Positions 1 to 6,189 of a stretch of DNA of 17,766 nt are shown one piece after another. Position 1 is the stretch's first letter. Each line of letters opens with the position of its first letter. Source of the DNA: Solirubrobacterales bacterium. Lineage in GTDB: Bacteria; Actinomycetota; Thermoleophilia; Solirubrobacterales; Solirubrobacteraceae. Below the pieces are notes generated by a model, which saw only the letters and a program-made list of their open reading frames with translations, had not been told where the DNA came from and ran no database searches. The stretch spans positions 1 through 17,766 of the forward strand of contig WQXW01000009.1 of NCBI GenBank assembly GCA_009781575.1, given 5' to 3'. A program made the position numbers and the translations under genes.

Positions 1-1157
1 CCACGCGCGAACGCGCGCGCGCCGTCCAGATCACCCTCCGCGAGAGTGCCCACGAACTGCTCCAGCCCCTCGCGCAGCGCGCCGAAGCCGATGATCAACA
101 GCCGCGCGTCGGGCACCCGCTCCAGCACGAGCGGGCACGCCGCGAGCAGCAGGTCCACCCCCTTGCTCACGATCAGCTTGCCCACATACGCCACCAGGAG
201 CTCGCGCTCCGGATCGATCGCCGCCAGCGCGCGCGCCGCCTGCCGCGGGTCGCGCGCGAACGCATCCGCGTGGTCCTGGCGACCCGGGGGGCCCACCTCG
301 CCGGCCGCCGCCTCCTCGAGCCTTGCCACGAGCTCCCGCAGGCGCGCCCCAGCCTCCCCCGCGGGCCACGGCCTGAAGAGCTCCACATCCACGCCCGGCG
401 GGCCCAGGCGCGTGCGCGCGGGGAGATCCTCATCGCCGATCGCCTCCCAGAGGCTCTCCGCGGTGTGCGCCGAGCCCACCAGCACGCCACTCGCCCCCGC
501 CAGCCCCTCGCGCGCCGGCACCAGGAAGCGCTCCGGCTGGCGCTTCAGCACATACTCCAGCGCACTCCCGTGCACCGCAACCGCGTAGGGGACCTCTCCC
601 TCCAGCGCGCGCGCGAGGATCGCCGGTCCCATCAGCAGGTGGTTGGCCAGCGCCAGCTCCGGCCGCACGCGCGCCCGCACCTCCTCCACCGCCGCCACGT
701 TGGCCGCCACGTAGCGCTCGATCTGCGCGTCCCCGCACTCGGTGAAGGTGCGCGCCCGCACCCCCTCGTAGCGATCCCCCACGTACACCGGCAGCACCCC
801 GCCGATGTTCGGGCGATACACCGTGCACCGCACCGGCCCGTCCCCCGCCCCTGGCCCCGACCCCGTCCCTGGCCTCGACCCCGCCCCTGGCCCCGACCCC
901 GTCCCGGGCCCCGACCCCGTCCCGGGCCCCAGGCGGCGCACCCGCAGCGCGCCCCCGTCCCAGTCGCCCACCGCGTCGACGAAGTCCAGGCTCGCGGGGT
1001 GGCGGTCCTGGCTGAACAGGTGCACCTCGTGGCCCAGCCGCACCAGCGCGCGCGCCAGCTGCGCGTTGTACACGTTCGAGCCCGTGCCGCTCAGCAGGTA
1101 CCCGTGGAAGATGAGGATGCGCACACGCGACGACCCGTGGCCCGGAGGGGCGCCCAT
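1..1157 (-). CDS. Glycosyltransferase family 4 protein (partial, C-terminus beyond window)
   Basis: Probably transfers a sugar from a nucleotide-sugar donor to an acceptor I cannot identify, in the cytoplasm. The frame is open to the left edge. The N-terminal part reads ILIFHGYLLSGTGSNVYN, the usual GT-B first strand and glycine loop, and then QLARALVRLGHEVHLFSQ. The middle has VGSAHTAESLW and GPPGVDVELFRP, the linker into the donor-binding domain. Near residue 322 comes AYVGKLIVSKGVDLLL, followed by ARLLIIGFG, both typical of GT4. The end of the donor domain (E-x7-E region) is missing. Residues about 73-104 are a Gly-Pro-Ser-Thr low-complexity insert encoded by a GC-rich tandem repeat. I chose the ATG at 1157; an in-frame GTG at 1124 begins directly at the first strand and is a real alternative, and neither has a strong Shine-Dalgarno. 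It is divergent from the zinc-ribbon gene. Confidence 0.88.
   Translation of the reverse strand, partial: MGAPPGHGSSRVRILIFHGYLLSGTGSNVYNAQLARALVRLGHEVHLFSQDRHPASLDFVDAVGDWDGGALRVRRLGPGTGSGPGTGSGPGAGSRPGTGSGPGAGDGPVRCTVYRPNIGGVLPVYVGDRYEGVRARTFTECGDAQIERYVAANVAAVEEVRARVRPELALANHLLMGPAILARALEGEVPYAVAVHGSALEYVLKRQPERFLVPAREGLAGASGVLVGSAHTAESLWEAIGDEDLPARTRLGPPGVDVELFRPWPAGEAGARLRELVARLEEAAAGEVGPPGRQDHADAFARDPRQAARALAAIDPERELLVAYVGKLIVSKGVDLLLAACPLVLERVPDARLLIIGFGALREGLEQFVGTLAEGDLDGARAFAR
846..941 (-). repeat. In-frame GC-rich tandem repeat inside the glycosyltransferase
   Basis: Imperfect 18-bp and 12-bp units of the CCCCGACCCCGTCCC type repeat about five times. On the minus strand they encode a GPGTGSGPGTGS-like stretch between N-terminal strands of the GT-B fold, so it is probably an exposed loop. 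Units are multiples of 3, so copy-number change would not shift the frame. Confidence 0.7.
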
Positions 1158-1203
1158 CGTATCGGCACACCCCGTGGCGGCTGGGTTCCGATCCGCTTGC
1201 CAC

Positions 1204-1258
1204 TTTGATCAGTTTGATCGGCTCGGCCGGCCGGGTGGTGCGGATCAAATCGATCAGG
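1204..1258. promoter_or_regulatory. Operator-like inverted repeat
   Basis: The left arm has TTTGATC twice in tandem (1204-1210 and 1213-1219). The right arm, 1243-1256, carries GATCAAA and then CGATCA. TTTGATC at 1213-1219 pairs perfectly with GATCAAA at 1243-1249, and the outer TGATC pairs again with GATCA. It is relatively AT-rich in a GC-rich background and lies 47 bp upstream of the glycosyltransferase ATG, a position suited to a regulator site or leader hairpin. Function is inferred only. Confidence 0.35.
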
Positions 1259-1319
1259 AGTCCCCGTGGCCGCTTGGGCCCGCCCGCACGTGTGCAATGA
1301 AAGAATCTCGCTGGCGCGA

Positions 1320-1429
1320 CCTCGAACACACCTGTCTGAGGCGGCGTTGGGGGATTCGAAAAGAGGATTCGTTCCGCGCGGAACCAATCCTTAAAACAAA
1401 AAACGCAACGTCCGCTGCTCGACCGGCAC
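1320..1429 (+). repeat. Dispersed palindromic intergenic repeat, copy 1
   Basis: This copy matches three others in the window (8005-8111, 13014-13121 and, inverted, 16279-16383). It starts CCTCGAACACACCTGTC, has CGTTGGGGGATT, then the palindrome at 1364-1391 around GTTCCGCGCGGAAC with one C-C mismatch, then an A-rich stretch and CGCAACG. Possible outer arms are 1340-1349 and 1406-1415. The flank at 1293-1318 is only a degenerate version of the 22-bp direct repeat seen at copies 2 and 3. No gene lies in it. Confidence 0.9.
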
Positions 1430-1465
1430 CGCCCCGCCCCGCACCGCCCCGCACCGCCCCGCCCG
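1426..1465. repeat. GCACCGCCCC short tandem repeat
   Basis: Three GCACCGCCCC units plus half units sit directly after dispersed repeat copy 1. Copy 3 is followed at the same place by a different short tandem (GGCACCGCC three times, 13119-13145), so the distal edge of the element seems prone to short-tandem growth. Confidence 0.7.
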
Positions 1466-1554
1466 GCGAGCGTCGTCCCGCAATCGCCCGCAGCGACCGC
1501 AATCACCGGCGCCAACCCGCGGTCCGCTCCGGCGGCTCCGCTAGAGTGCCCGCG

Positions 1555-1824
1555 ATGAGCGTCCCTCAGCGCTACCGTCTGCGCAACCCCTCCAGCGGCC
1601 GCGAGGTCGTGCTGGACGCGCAGCCGGGCCAGGTGTACATCGATCGGGAGTCCGGCGAGCCGATGGAGGTCGTCGGCAGGCTGCTGCCCCTCCCTCCCTC
1701 CAGCTCGCGGCTGCCGTGGGCGGTCGAGCATCTGCGCATCTGCCCGTGGTGCGACCAGCTCGCCCAGAAGGACCTCAACGACTGCCCCACGTGCGGCCGG
1801 CGCATGACTCCGCTGGGCTCGTGA
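1555..1824 (+). CDS. Small zinc-ribbon protein of unknown function
   Basis: An 89-residue protein I do not recognise as a named family. The N-terminal half (YRLRNPSSGREVVL, then GQVYIDRESGEPMEVVGRLL) looks like a small beta-rich domain. The C-terminal third has CPWC at 63-66 and CPTC at 77-80, a CxxC-x10-CxxC zinc ribbon, which suggests zinc binding and a structural, RNA/DNA or protein-contact role. The ATG at 1555 is chosen because the sequence upstream in frame is intergenic repeat DNA. Its stop TGA overlaps the GTG start of the next gene (GTGA), so the two are probably co-transcribed and translationally coupled. The upstream GCTAGAG is at best a weak ribosome-binding site. Confidence 0.75.
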   Translation: MSVPQRYRLRNPSSGREVVLDAQPGQVYIDRESGEPMEVVGRLLPLPPSSSRLPWAVEHLRICPWCDQLAQKDLNDCPTCGRRMTPLGS

Positions 1825-2273
1825 GTCCCCGTGCGCGCCACCTCGCCATTCCAAGCCGCGCGGGCGCACTGGCCGCGGCCGCGAGTCTTCTGCTCCTCGG
1901 CGGCCTGACCCTCTCCGCCTGCGGCGGCAGCGCCAACGTCTCCGACGTGACACCCAAGAACGCCCCCGAAGTCACGCCCCCGCACGACTCCAGCGCCGAA
2001 CGGGAAGCGGGACAGAGCGCCTCGAGCTCCAGCCCCACCACCTCGACCAGCACCACCACCACCTCCTCCTCCGCCTCTGCCTCCCCCTCCACCGCCCCCA
2101 CCGCCGAAGCGGGGGGCGCGCCGGCGGAAGAAGCCAAAGCCGAAACGCCGCCCGCGGCCGGTGGCGAAACGAGCCCCGCCGGCGGCGGGACCGCAGCCGG
2201 CGGCGAAAGCGAAAAACCCACCGGCGGCACCGGCGAAACCGCCAGCCCGACCGGCGGCGCCAGCGCTCCCTGA
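1821..2273 (+). CDS. Putative lipoprotein with disordered Ser/Thr/Gly/Ala-rich tail
   Basis: A 150-residue product starting at a GTG that overlaps the previous stop codon. Residues 4-13 are basic (RARH to SR), 14-31 are hydrophobic (ALAAAASLLLLGGLTL), and LSAC is a lipobox with Cys34 as the expected lipidated residue, so it should be exported and anchored to the outer face of the membrane. The rest has no folded-domain signature: Ser/Thr-rich around 65-95, then Gly/Ala/Glu/Pro-rich to the end, resembling a cell-wall-spanning spacer. The coupling suggests a shared role with the zinc-ribbon protein, but none can be named. Strong composition bias makes homology assignment unreliable. Confidence 0.7.
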   Translation: MSPRARHLAIPSRAGALAAAASLLLLGGLTLSACGGSANVSDVTPKNAPEVTPPHDSSAEREAGQSASSSSPTTSTSTTTTSSSASASPSTAPTAEAGGAPAEEAKAETPPAAGGETSPAGGGTAAGGESEKPTGGTGETASPTGGASAP

Positions 2274-2366
2274 GCTCCGGGGCGATCGCCGCCCCCGCGC
2301 CGCCCGAGCCCGGCCGCGTGTGACCCGAGCCAGGCCCGTGCGGGCAGGCGTCCGCTCGCTACTCGC

Positions 2367-3053
2367 CTACGGAGTCGAGATCAGCGTCGCGCTGTAGGTG
2401 AGGCGCGCGGTTTTGTAGAGGCAGATGTACTGCACCGCCGAGCCGATCCTGGTCTGCGCCGACTGGGTGCCGGTCTTGGGGCACTCCTTTCGCGGACGGC
2501 TCGCGCGCCAGGAGGTCGAGGAGGGGAGGTTGAGCGCCAGCGCCGGTGCCCAGGTGGGCACGGTCAGCGCGATCACGTCGCCCTTCTGAACCTTGATCGT
2601 GCTTTCCAGCGGGAACTGCGCGGTCTTGCCGAAGTACGGCTGCAACGGGATCGTGGGGCTCGAGGCCACCAGCTTGAAGTCCAGATTGGGCTTCTTCTGG
2701 GGGCGCAGGATCGCGATGCTCGCCGACGCCGGGCCGCCCTCGTTGCTGTTGAAGAACTTGATCTGGCTGGCGCTCGGCTTGCCCAGCGTGATCGTCCAGC
2801 CCACGATCGTGCCCGCGCGCGGCGCGACCTCCAGGTCCTTGGTCGAGCCCTCCTCGACCTGGAAGCCCGTGGTGCGGCTGACCGCGAGGCACGGGTTGGA
2901 CGGACAGCTGGGCGCGGTCGACGGCGTGCCCTGCGGGACGATGCCCAGTTCGGTCAGCTTCGCCAGCGACCCCGCGGGCAGCGCGAGGCCCAGCGGCAGC
3001 GCCAGGCCGAGCGTCAGCGTGCTCGATGCCACGATCCTCATTGGTGCGCGCAT
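2367..3053 (-). CDS. Secreted protein of unknown function
   Basis: A 228-residue protein from the ATG at 3053; the ATG at 3041 is an alternative, and both give a good signal peptide (RIVASSTLTL, then GLALPLGLALPAG). The mature part is beta-rich, with AGTIVGWTITLGKPS, PASASIAILRP, VQKGDVIALTVPTW and, near the C-terminus, a SAVQYICLYKTARLTYSA stretch. Four cysteines (a CPSNPC pair near residues 50-55, then ECPK and YICLY) could form two disulfides outside the cell. I believe similar uncharacterised proteins occur in Solirubrobacterales, but that is recollection, not a search. It lies 82 bp downstream of the HIT gene on the same strand, so read-through is possible. No enzymatic motif is visible. 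Confidence 0.72.
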   Translation of the reverse strand: MRAPMRIVASSTLTLGLALPLGLALPAGSLAKLTELGIVPQGTPSTAPSCPSNPCLAVSRTTGFQVEEGSTKDLEVAPRAGTIVGWTITLGKPSASQIKFFNSNEGGPASASIAILRPQKKPNLDFKLVASSPTIPLQPYFGKTAQFPLESTIKVQKGDVIALTVPTWAPALALNLPSSTSWRASRPRKECPKTGTQSAQTRIGSAVQYICLYKTARLTYSATLISTP

Positions 3054-3135
3054 GTGGGCATTCAACACCACAATCGCCGGCAGGTAGCGCTCCGCCGCGC
3101 GCTTCGGTTGCGCTCTCGCCCGCGCCACGGCGCGA

Positions 3136-3561
3136 TCACGCCCCCCGCAGCGCCTGCGCGGCGGCGGCGATCTCGCCCTGATCGCCCGGCGCGGGGGTCC
3201 ACGGCAGGCGCAGCGGATCCTCGCGGTAGCGGGGGATCACGTGCAGGTGGAAGTGGAACACCGTCTGCCAGGCCGCCGCGCCGCAGGAGTTCAGCACGTT
3301 GACCCCGTCCGCGCCGAGGCGCTCGCTCATCGCGCGCGCCAGCCGTTGCGCAGCCGCCGCGCACGCGCCCAGCTCCGCGGGATCGATGCTCAGGAGATCG
3401 CGCGAGTGCACGCGCGGGACCACCAGCGCGTGCCCGCGCGTGGCGGGCGCGATGTCCATGAACGACACCGTGCGCTCGTCCTCGTCCACGATGAACCCCG
3501 GCAGCTCTCCGGCCAGGATCTTGCAGAACACGCACTCCGGGTCGCGGTCGGTCGCGCTCAC
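3136..3561 (-). CDS. HIT family protein (histidine-triad nucleotide hydrolase)
   Basis: A 141-residue HINT-branch histidine-triad protein, expected to hydrolyse nucleoside phosphoramidates or related nucleotide conjugates in the cytoplasm; the substrate is unknown. The catalytic triad is plain at residues 103-107 in FHFHLHVIP. The N-terminus has CVFCKILAGELP, with Cys10 and Cys13 as the usual zinc-site cysteines. DIAPATRGHALVVPR is the second conserved block. Length is normal for the family. The GTG at 3561 is chosen because it sits just before the conserved ECVFCKI block and has AAGG about 10 nt upstream. Only 10 bp separate it from the cca stop, so it is very likely in the nnr-alr-cca operon. 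Confidence 0.93.
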   Translation of the reverse strand: MSATDRDPECVFCKILAGELPGFIVDEDERTVSFMDIAPATRGHALVVPRVHSRDLLSIDPAELGACAAAAQRLARAMSERLGADGVNVLNSCGAAAWQTVFHFHLHVIPRYREDPLRLPWTPAPGDQGEIAAAAQALRGA

Positions 3562-3571
3562 GCGCCGAACC

Positions 3572-5014
3572 TTATTGTTGTTGGGATGCTTCCAGCGCGC
3601 GCGCGCGGGCCAGCGCCTGCTCGCGCGTGGCAATCTCCCCCGCATACTGCGCCTCCGCCAGTCGCTCCAGCAGCGCGCCCAGCCACGGACCGGCCGGCCT
3701 GCCCAGCTCGGCCGCCAGCTCGTCGCCCCGCAACAGCGGCGCCGGCGGTCCCTGCTCGCGCCAGCGCAACGCCTCGCCCACGACCTGGCGCGCCACGGCC
3801 AGGTGCGCGTCGATCGCGCGGCGCGCGCTCGCCCCGCGCGTGGCCAGCCGGTCGGCGACCGACAGCAGCGTCACGTCCGCCGCCACCGGCTCGCAGCCGC
3901 GCATGTAGGCGAACAGCGCACGACGGCCGAGCGGCTGGGGCTTGTGCACGAGGAAGCCCAGGCGCAGGTGATAGCGCACCAGCGCCGCCACGTGCGCGCG
4001 CACCCGCTCGCCCGCGCGCAGCGAGCCCAGCCGCGCGCGCGCCAGCTCGGCGCCGATCGCGTCGTGTCCGATGAAGGTCACCCGCCCGTCCGCCGGCCTC
4101 ACCTCGCGCGTGCGCGGCTTCGCGGCGTCGTGCAACAGCGCGCCCCAGCGCAGCGCGCCGCCCCGCGTGAGCTCATCGCCCAGCGGCTCGTGCAGCAGGG
4201 AGTCGATCGCCGCGCGCGCTCGCCCGTCCAGCGACGCCAGCCACCCCTCCGAGTCGCGGCCCTCCTGCAGCGCGATCACCCGGCTCAGCACCTCGAGCGT
4301 GTGGCCATACACGTCCAGGTGGTGAAAGCGGTTCTGCTCCACCCCACGCGTCGCCTCGAGCTCGGGCAGCACCACCGCGAGCGCGCCCAGCTGCGCGAGC
4401 AGCTCGATGCCGTCGATCGCGCCCCGCGCCTCCACGATGCGGCGCAGCTCCTGGAAGATCCGCTCCGCGGAGACGCCCTCGAGGTCGGGGGCGCTCGCCT
4501 GCGCCGCGCGCACCGCGTCGCGCTCCGCGCGCAAACCCAGCTCGATCGTCATGCGCGCCAGTCGCAGCACGCGCAGCGGATCCTCGCGCAGCGCCCGCCC
4601 CGACGCCAGCCGCAGGCGCCCCGCCTCGAGGTCCCTCAGCCCGCCCAGTGGATCGATCGGCTCGCCACCCTCGAGCGGTTCGGCGATCGCGTTGACCGTG
4701 AAGTCCCGCCGCGCGAGGTCCTGTGCGAGCCCCTCGCCGTGGAGCGGCTCGATGTCCACGTGCCAGCCGCCGCGGCGCGCCACCACGCGCCACGCGCCGA
4801 ACTCCTCCGACAGCGCAAAGCGCGCCGGCCGCTCGCCCGCGCGCCGCAACGCGCCCGCCAGCGCCGCCGCGGCCTCGCGCGCGTCGCCCTCCACCACCAC
4901 GTCCAGGTCCACCGCCCCCTCGCGGCCCAGCGCGCGGTCGCGCACCGCCCCTCCCACGAGCCACGCGCGCCGTTGGCCGAGCGCGCGGCGCACCTGCTCG
5001 CGCGCGTCAATCAT
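3572..5014 (-). CDS. cca: CCA tRNA nucleotidyltransferase / poly(A) polymerase-type protein
   Basis: A 480-residue class II nucleotidyltransferase with an HD domain, expected to add or repair the 3' CCA of tRNAs. Visible motifs in order: LVGGAVRD (19-26), the metal-binding DLD (36-38), RRDFTVNAIA (102-111), EDPLRVLRLAR (144-154), ERIFQELRRI (184-193). The C-terminal HD phosphohydrolase has HHLDVYGHTLEVL (231-243), LLHDAAKPRT with H-D at 295-296, and FIGHD. CCA-adding enzymes and poly(A) polymerases are hard to tell apart by sequence; the single long HD-containing form is what actinobacteria usually call CCA-adding. The ATG overlaps the alr stop as ATGA, showing translational coupling. Confidence 0.93.
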   Translation of the reverse strand: MIDAREQVRRALGQRRAWLVGGAVRDRALGREGAVDLDVVVEGDAREAAAALAGALRRAGERPARFALSEEFGAWRVVARRGGWHVDIEPLHGEGLAQDLARRDFTVNAIAEPLEGGEPIDPLGGLRDLEAGRLRLASGRALREDPLRVLRLARMTIELGLRAERDAVRAAQASAPDLEGVSAERIFQELRRIVEARGAIDGIELLAQLGALAVVLPELEATRGVEQNRFHHLDVYGHTLEVLSRVIALQEGRDSEGWLASLDGRARAAIDSLLHEPLGDELTRGGALRWGALLHDAAKPRTREVRPADGRVTFIGHDAIGAELARARLGSLRAGERVRAHVAALVRYHLRLGFLVHKPQPLGRRALFAYMRGCEPVAADVTLLSVADRLATRGASARRAIDAHLAVARQVVGEALRWREQGPPAPLLRGDELAAELGRPAGPWLGALLERLAEAQYAGEIATREQALARARALEASQQQ

Positions 5015-6189
5015 GCCGCGGCGTCGCCGATCCGTTGCCGCCGCGCCTGCGCCTCCGCGTCGTGCCGGCCGTCGCGGTGGTGCACGCGCGGCACGCGCGC
5101 GGTCACCGCGCAGGTGACCTCGTAGTTGATCGTCGCCAGCCGCGCGGCGATCTCCTCGGCCGTGATCCGCTCCCGCTCGCGCGCGCCGATCAGCACAGCC
5201 TCCCGTCCGCGCAGCGTCGCGGCGGCGGGATCCGCACCCAGGTCGACGGTCAGGTTGTCCATGCTGATCGTTCCCACCAGGGGGCGCCGGCGCCCCCCGA
5301 TCAGCACCTCGCCGCGCTCCGACAGCGCCCGCCGCCAGCCGTCGCCGTAGCCGATCGGCAGCACCCCCAGGTATGTGTCGCCCCGCGCGACAAAGCGCCT
5401 CCCGTACCCGGCGCTCTCCCCGGCGCGGCAGAGCTTCACCTCGGCCACGTAGGAGCACAGCTCGAGTGCCGGCTCGAGGCCTGCGCGCGCGGGGTCCTCG
5501 CCAAAGGGATCCATGCCGTAGATCGCCACGCCACAGCGCACCATGTCGAAATGCGCGCGCCCCTCGCGCAGCGTGGCGGCGCTGTTGGCCGCGTGCACCA
5601 GCACGTGCGGGTGCGCGCGCTTGACCTGCCCGGCCCACTCCGAGAACAGCTCGAGCTGGCGCGCGAAGTGCTCGCCGTCGCCCGCGTCGTCGGCGGTGGC
5701 GAAGTGCGTCATCACGCCCGCCAGCCGCACCCCCTCACTGCGGGCGGCCGCCTCCACCACGCCGCTCGCCTCGCGCACGTCGCGCGTGCCGAGCCTGCCC
5801 ATGCCGCTGTCGAGCTTCACGTGCACACGCCCGCCCCCGGCCGCCGCGACCCGCGCGACTTCCCGCTCGCTCCACACCACCACGTCGGCACGCGCCGCGA
5901 GCGCCTCGCGCAGCTCGGTGCCGCTCAACGCGCCCATCACGAGCAGGGGGACCTCGCCAAAGCCCTCCGCGCGCAGCCGCACCGCCTCCAGCGAGCCGGC
6001 CACCGCCAGCCAGCCGGCGCCCCCCGCGAGCGCCGCGCGCGCGGCCGGTGCGGCGCCGTGGCCGTAGCCGTCGGCCTTGACCACCGCGCACAGCTCGGTC
6101 TCGGAGCGCAGGTGGCCGCGCAAAGTGGCCACGTTGCGCTCGATCGCCGCCACGTTTACCCGCGCCAGCGCTCTGCGCTGCGCGCTCAT
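5011..6189 (-). CDS. alr: Alanine racemase
   Basis: A 392-residue PLP enzyme that converts L-alanine to D-alanine for peptidoglycan precursors in the cytoplasm. The PLP lysine is Lys38 in AVVKADGYGHG. The second catalytic residue is Tyr262 in ESAGYGRRF. Other family blocks are VKLDSGMGRLG (125-135), GVMTHFATAD (158-167), HAANSAATL, MVRCGVAIYG (216-225) and GTISMDN (306-312). The length is typical. The ATG at 6189 is supported by an ATGA overlap with the nnr stop and by alignment of the conserved N-terminus. At its 3' end it overlaps cca in the same way. Confidence 0.96.
   Translation of the reverse strand: MSAQRRALARVNVAAIERNVATLRGHLRSETELCAVVKADGYGHGAAPAARAALAGGAGWLAVAGSLEAVRLRAEGFGEVPLLVMGALSGTELREALAARADVVVWSEREVARVAAAGGGRVHVKLDSGMGRLGTRDVREASGVVEAAARSEGVRLAGVMTHFATADDAGDGEHFARQLELFSEWAGQVKRAHPHVLVHAANSAATLREGRAHFDMVRCGVAIYGMDPFGEDPARAGLEPALELCSYVAEVKLCRAGESAGYGRRFVARGDTYLGVLPIGYGDGWRRALSERGEVLIGGRRRPLVGTISMDNLTVDLGADPAAATLRGREAVLIGARERERITAEEIAARLATINYEVTCAVTARVPRVHHRDGRHDAEAQARRQRIGDAAA

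Larger units (their letters stand above)
1158..1554. other. Divergent intergenic region (glycosyltransferase / zinc-ribbon gene)
   Basis: This 397-bp gap separates two divergently transcribed genes and must hold promoters for both, but I see no convincing -35/-10 pair. It contains an inverted repeat at 1204-1258, dispersed repeat copy 1 at 1320-1429 and a GC-rich tandem tail at 1426-1465. I see nothing recognisable between 1466 and 1554. Confidence 0.6.

Noticed and set aside
430..1953. Long antisense open frames over real genes (also 3299-5125, 4723-6711 and 15572-17629)
   Set aside because: They are out of frame with clearly recognisable proteins, have Arg/Ala/Gly-rich composition typical of shadow frames in GC-rich DNA, and lack motifs.
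2334..2345. GCCCG-TG-CGGGC hairpin between the convergent lipoprotein and secreted-protein genes as a shared terminator
   Set aside because: The stem is only 5 bp with a 2-nt loop and there is no T-run in either direction; such matches are common in this GC-rich sequence.
2161..2397. A possible frameshifted extension of the lipoprotein
   Set aside because: The overlapping frame is a shadow of the Gly/Ala-rich tail; the lipoprotein frame ends in an ordinary TGA at 2271-2273 and nothing indicates a broken gene.
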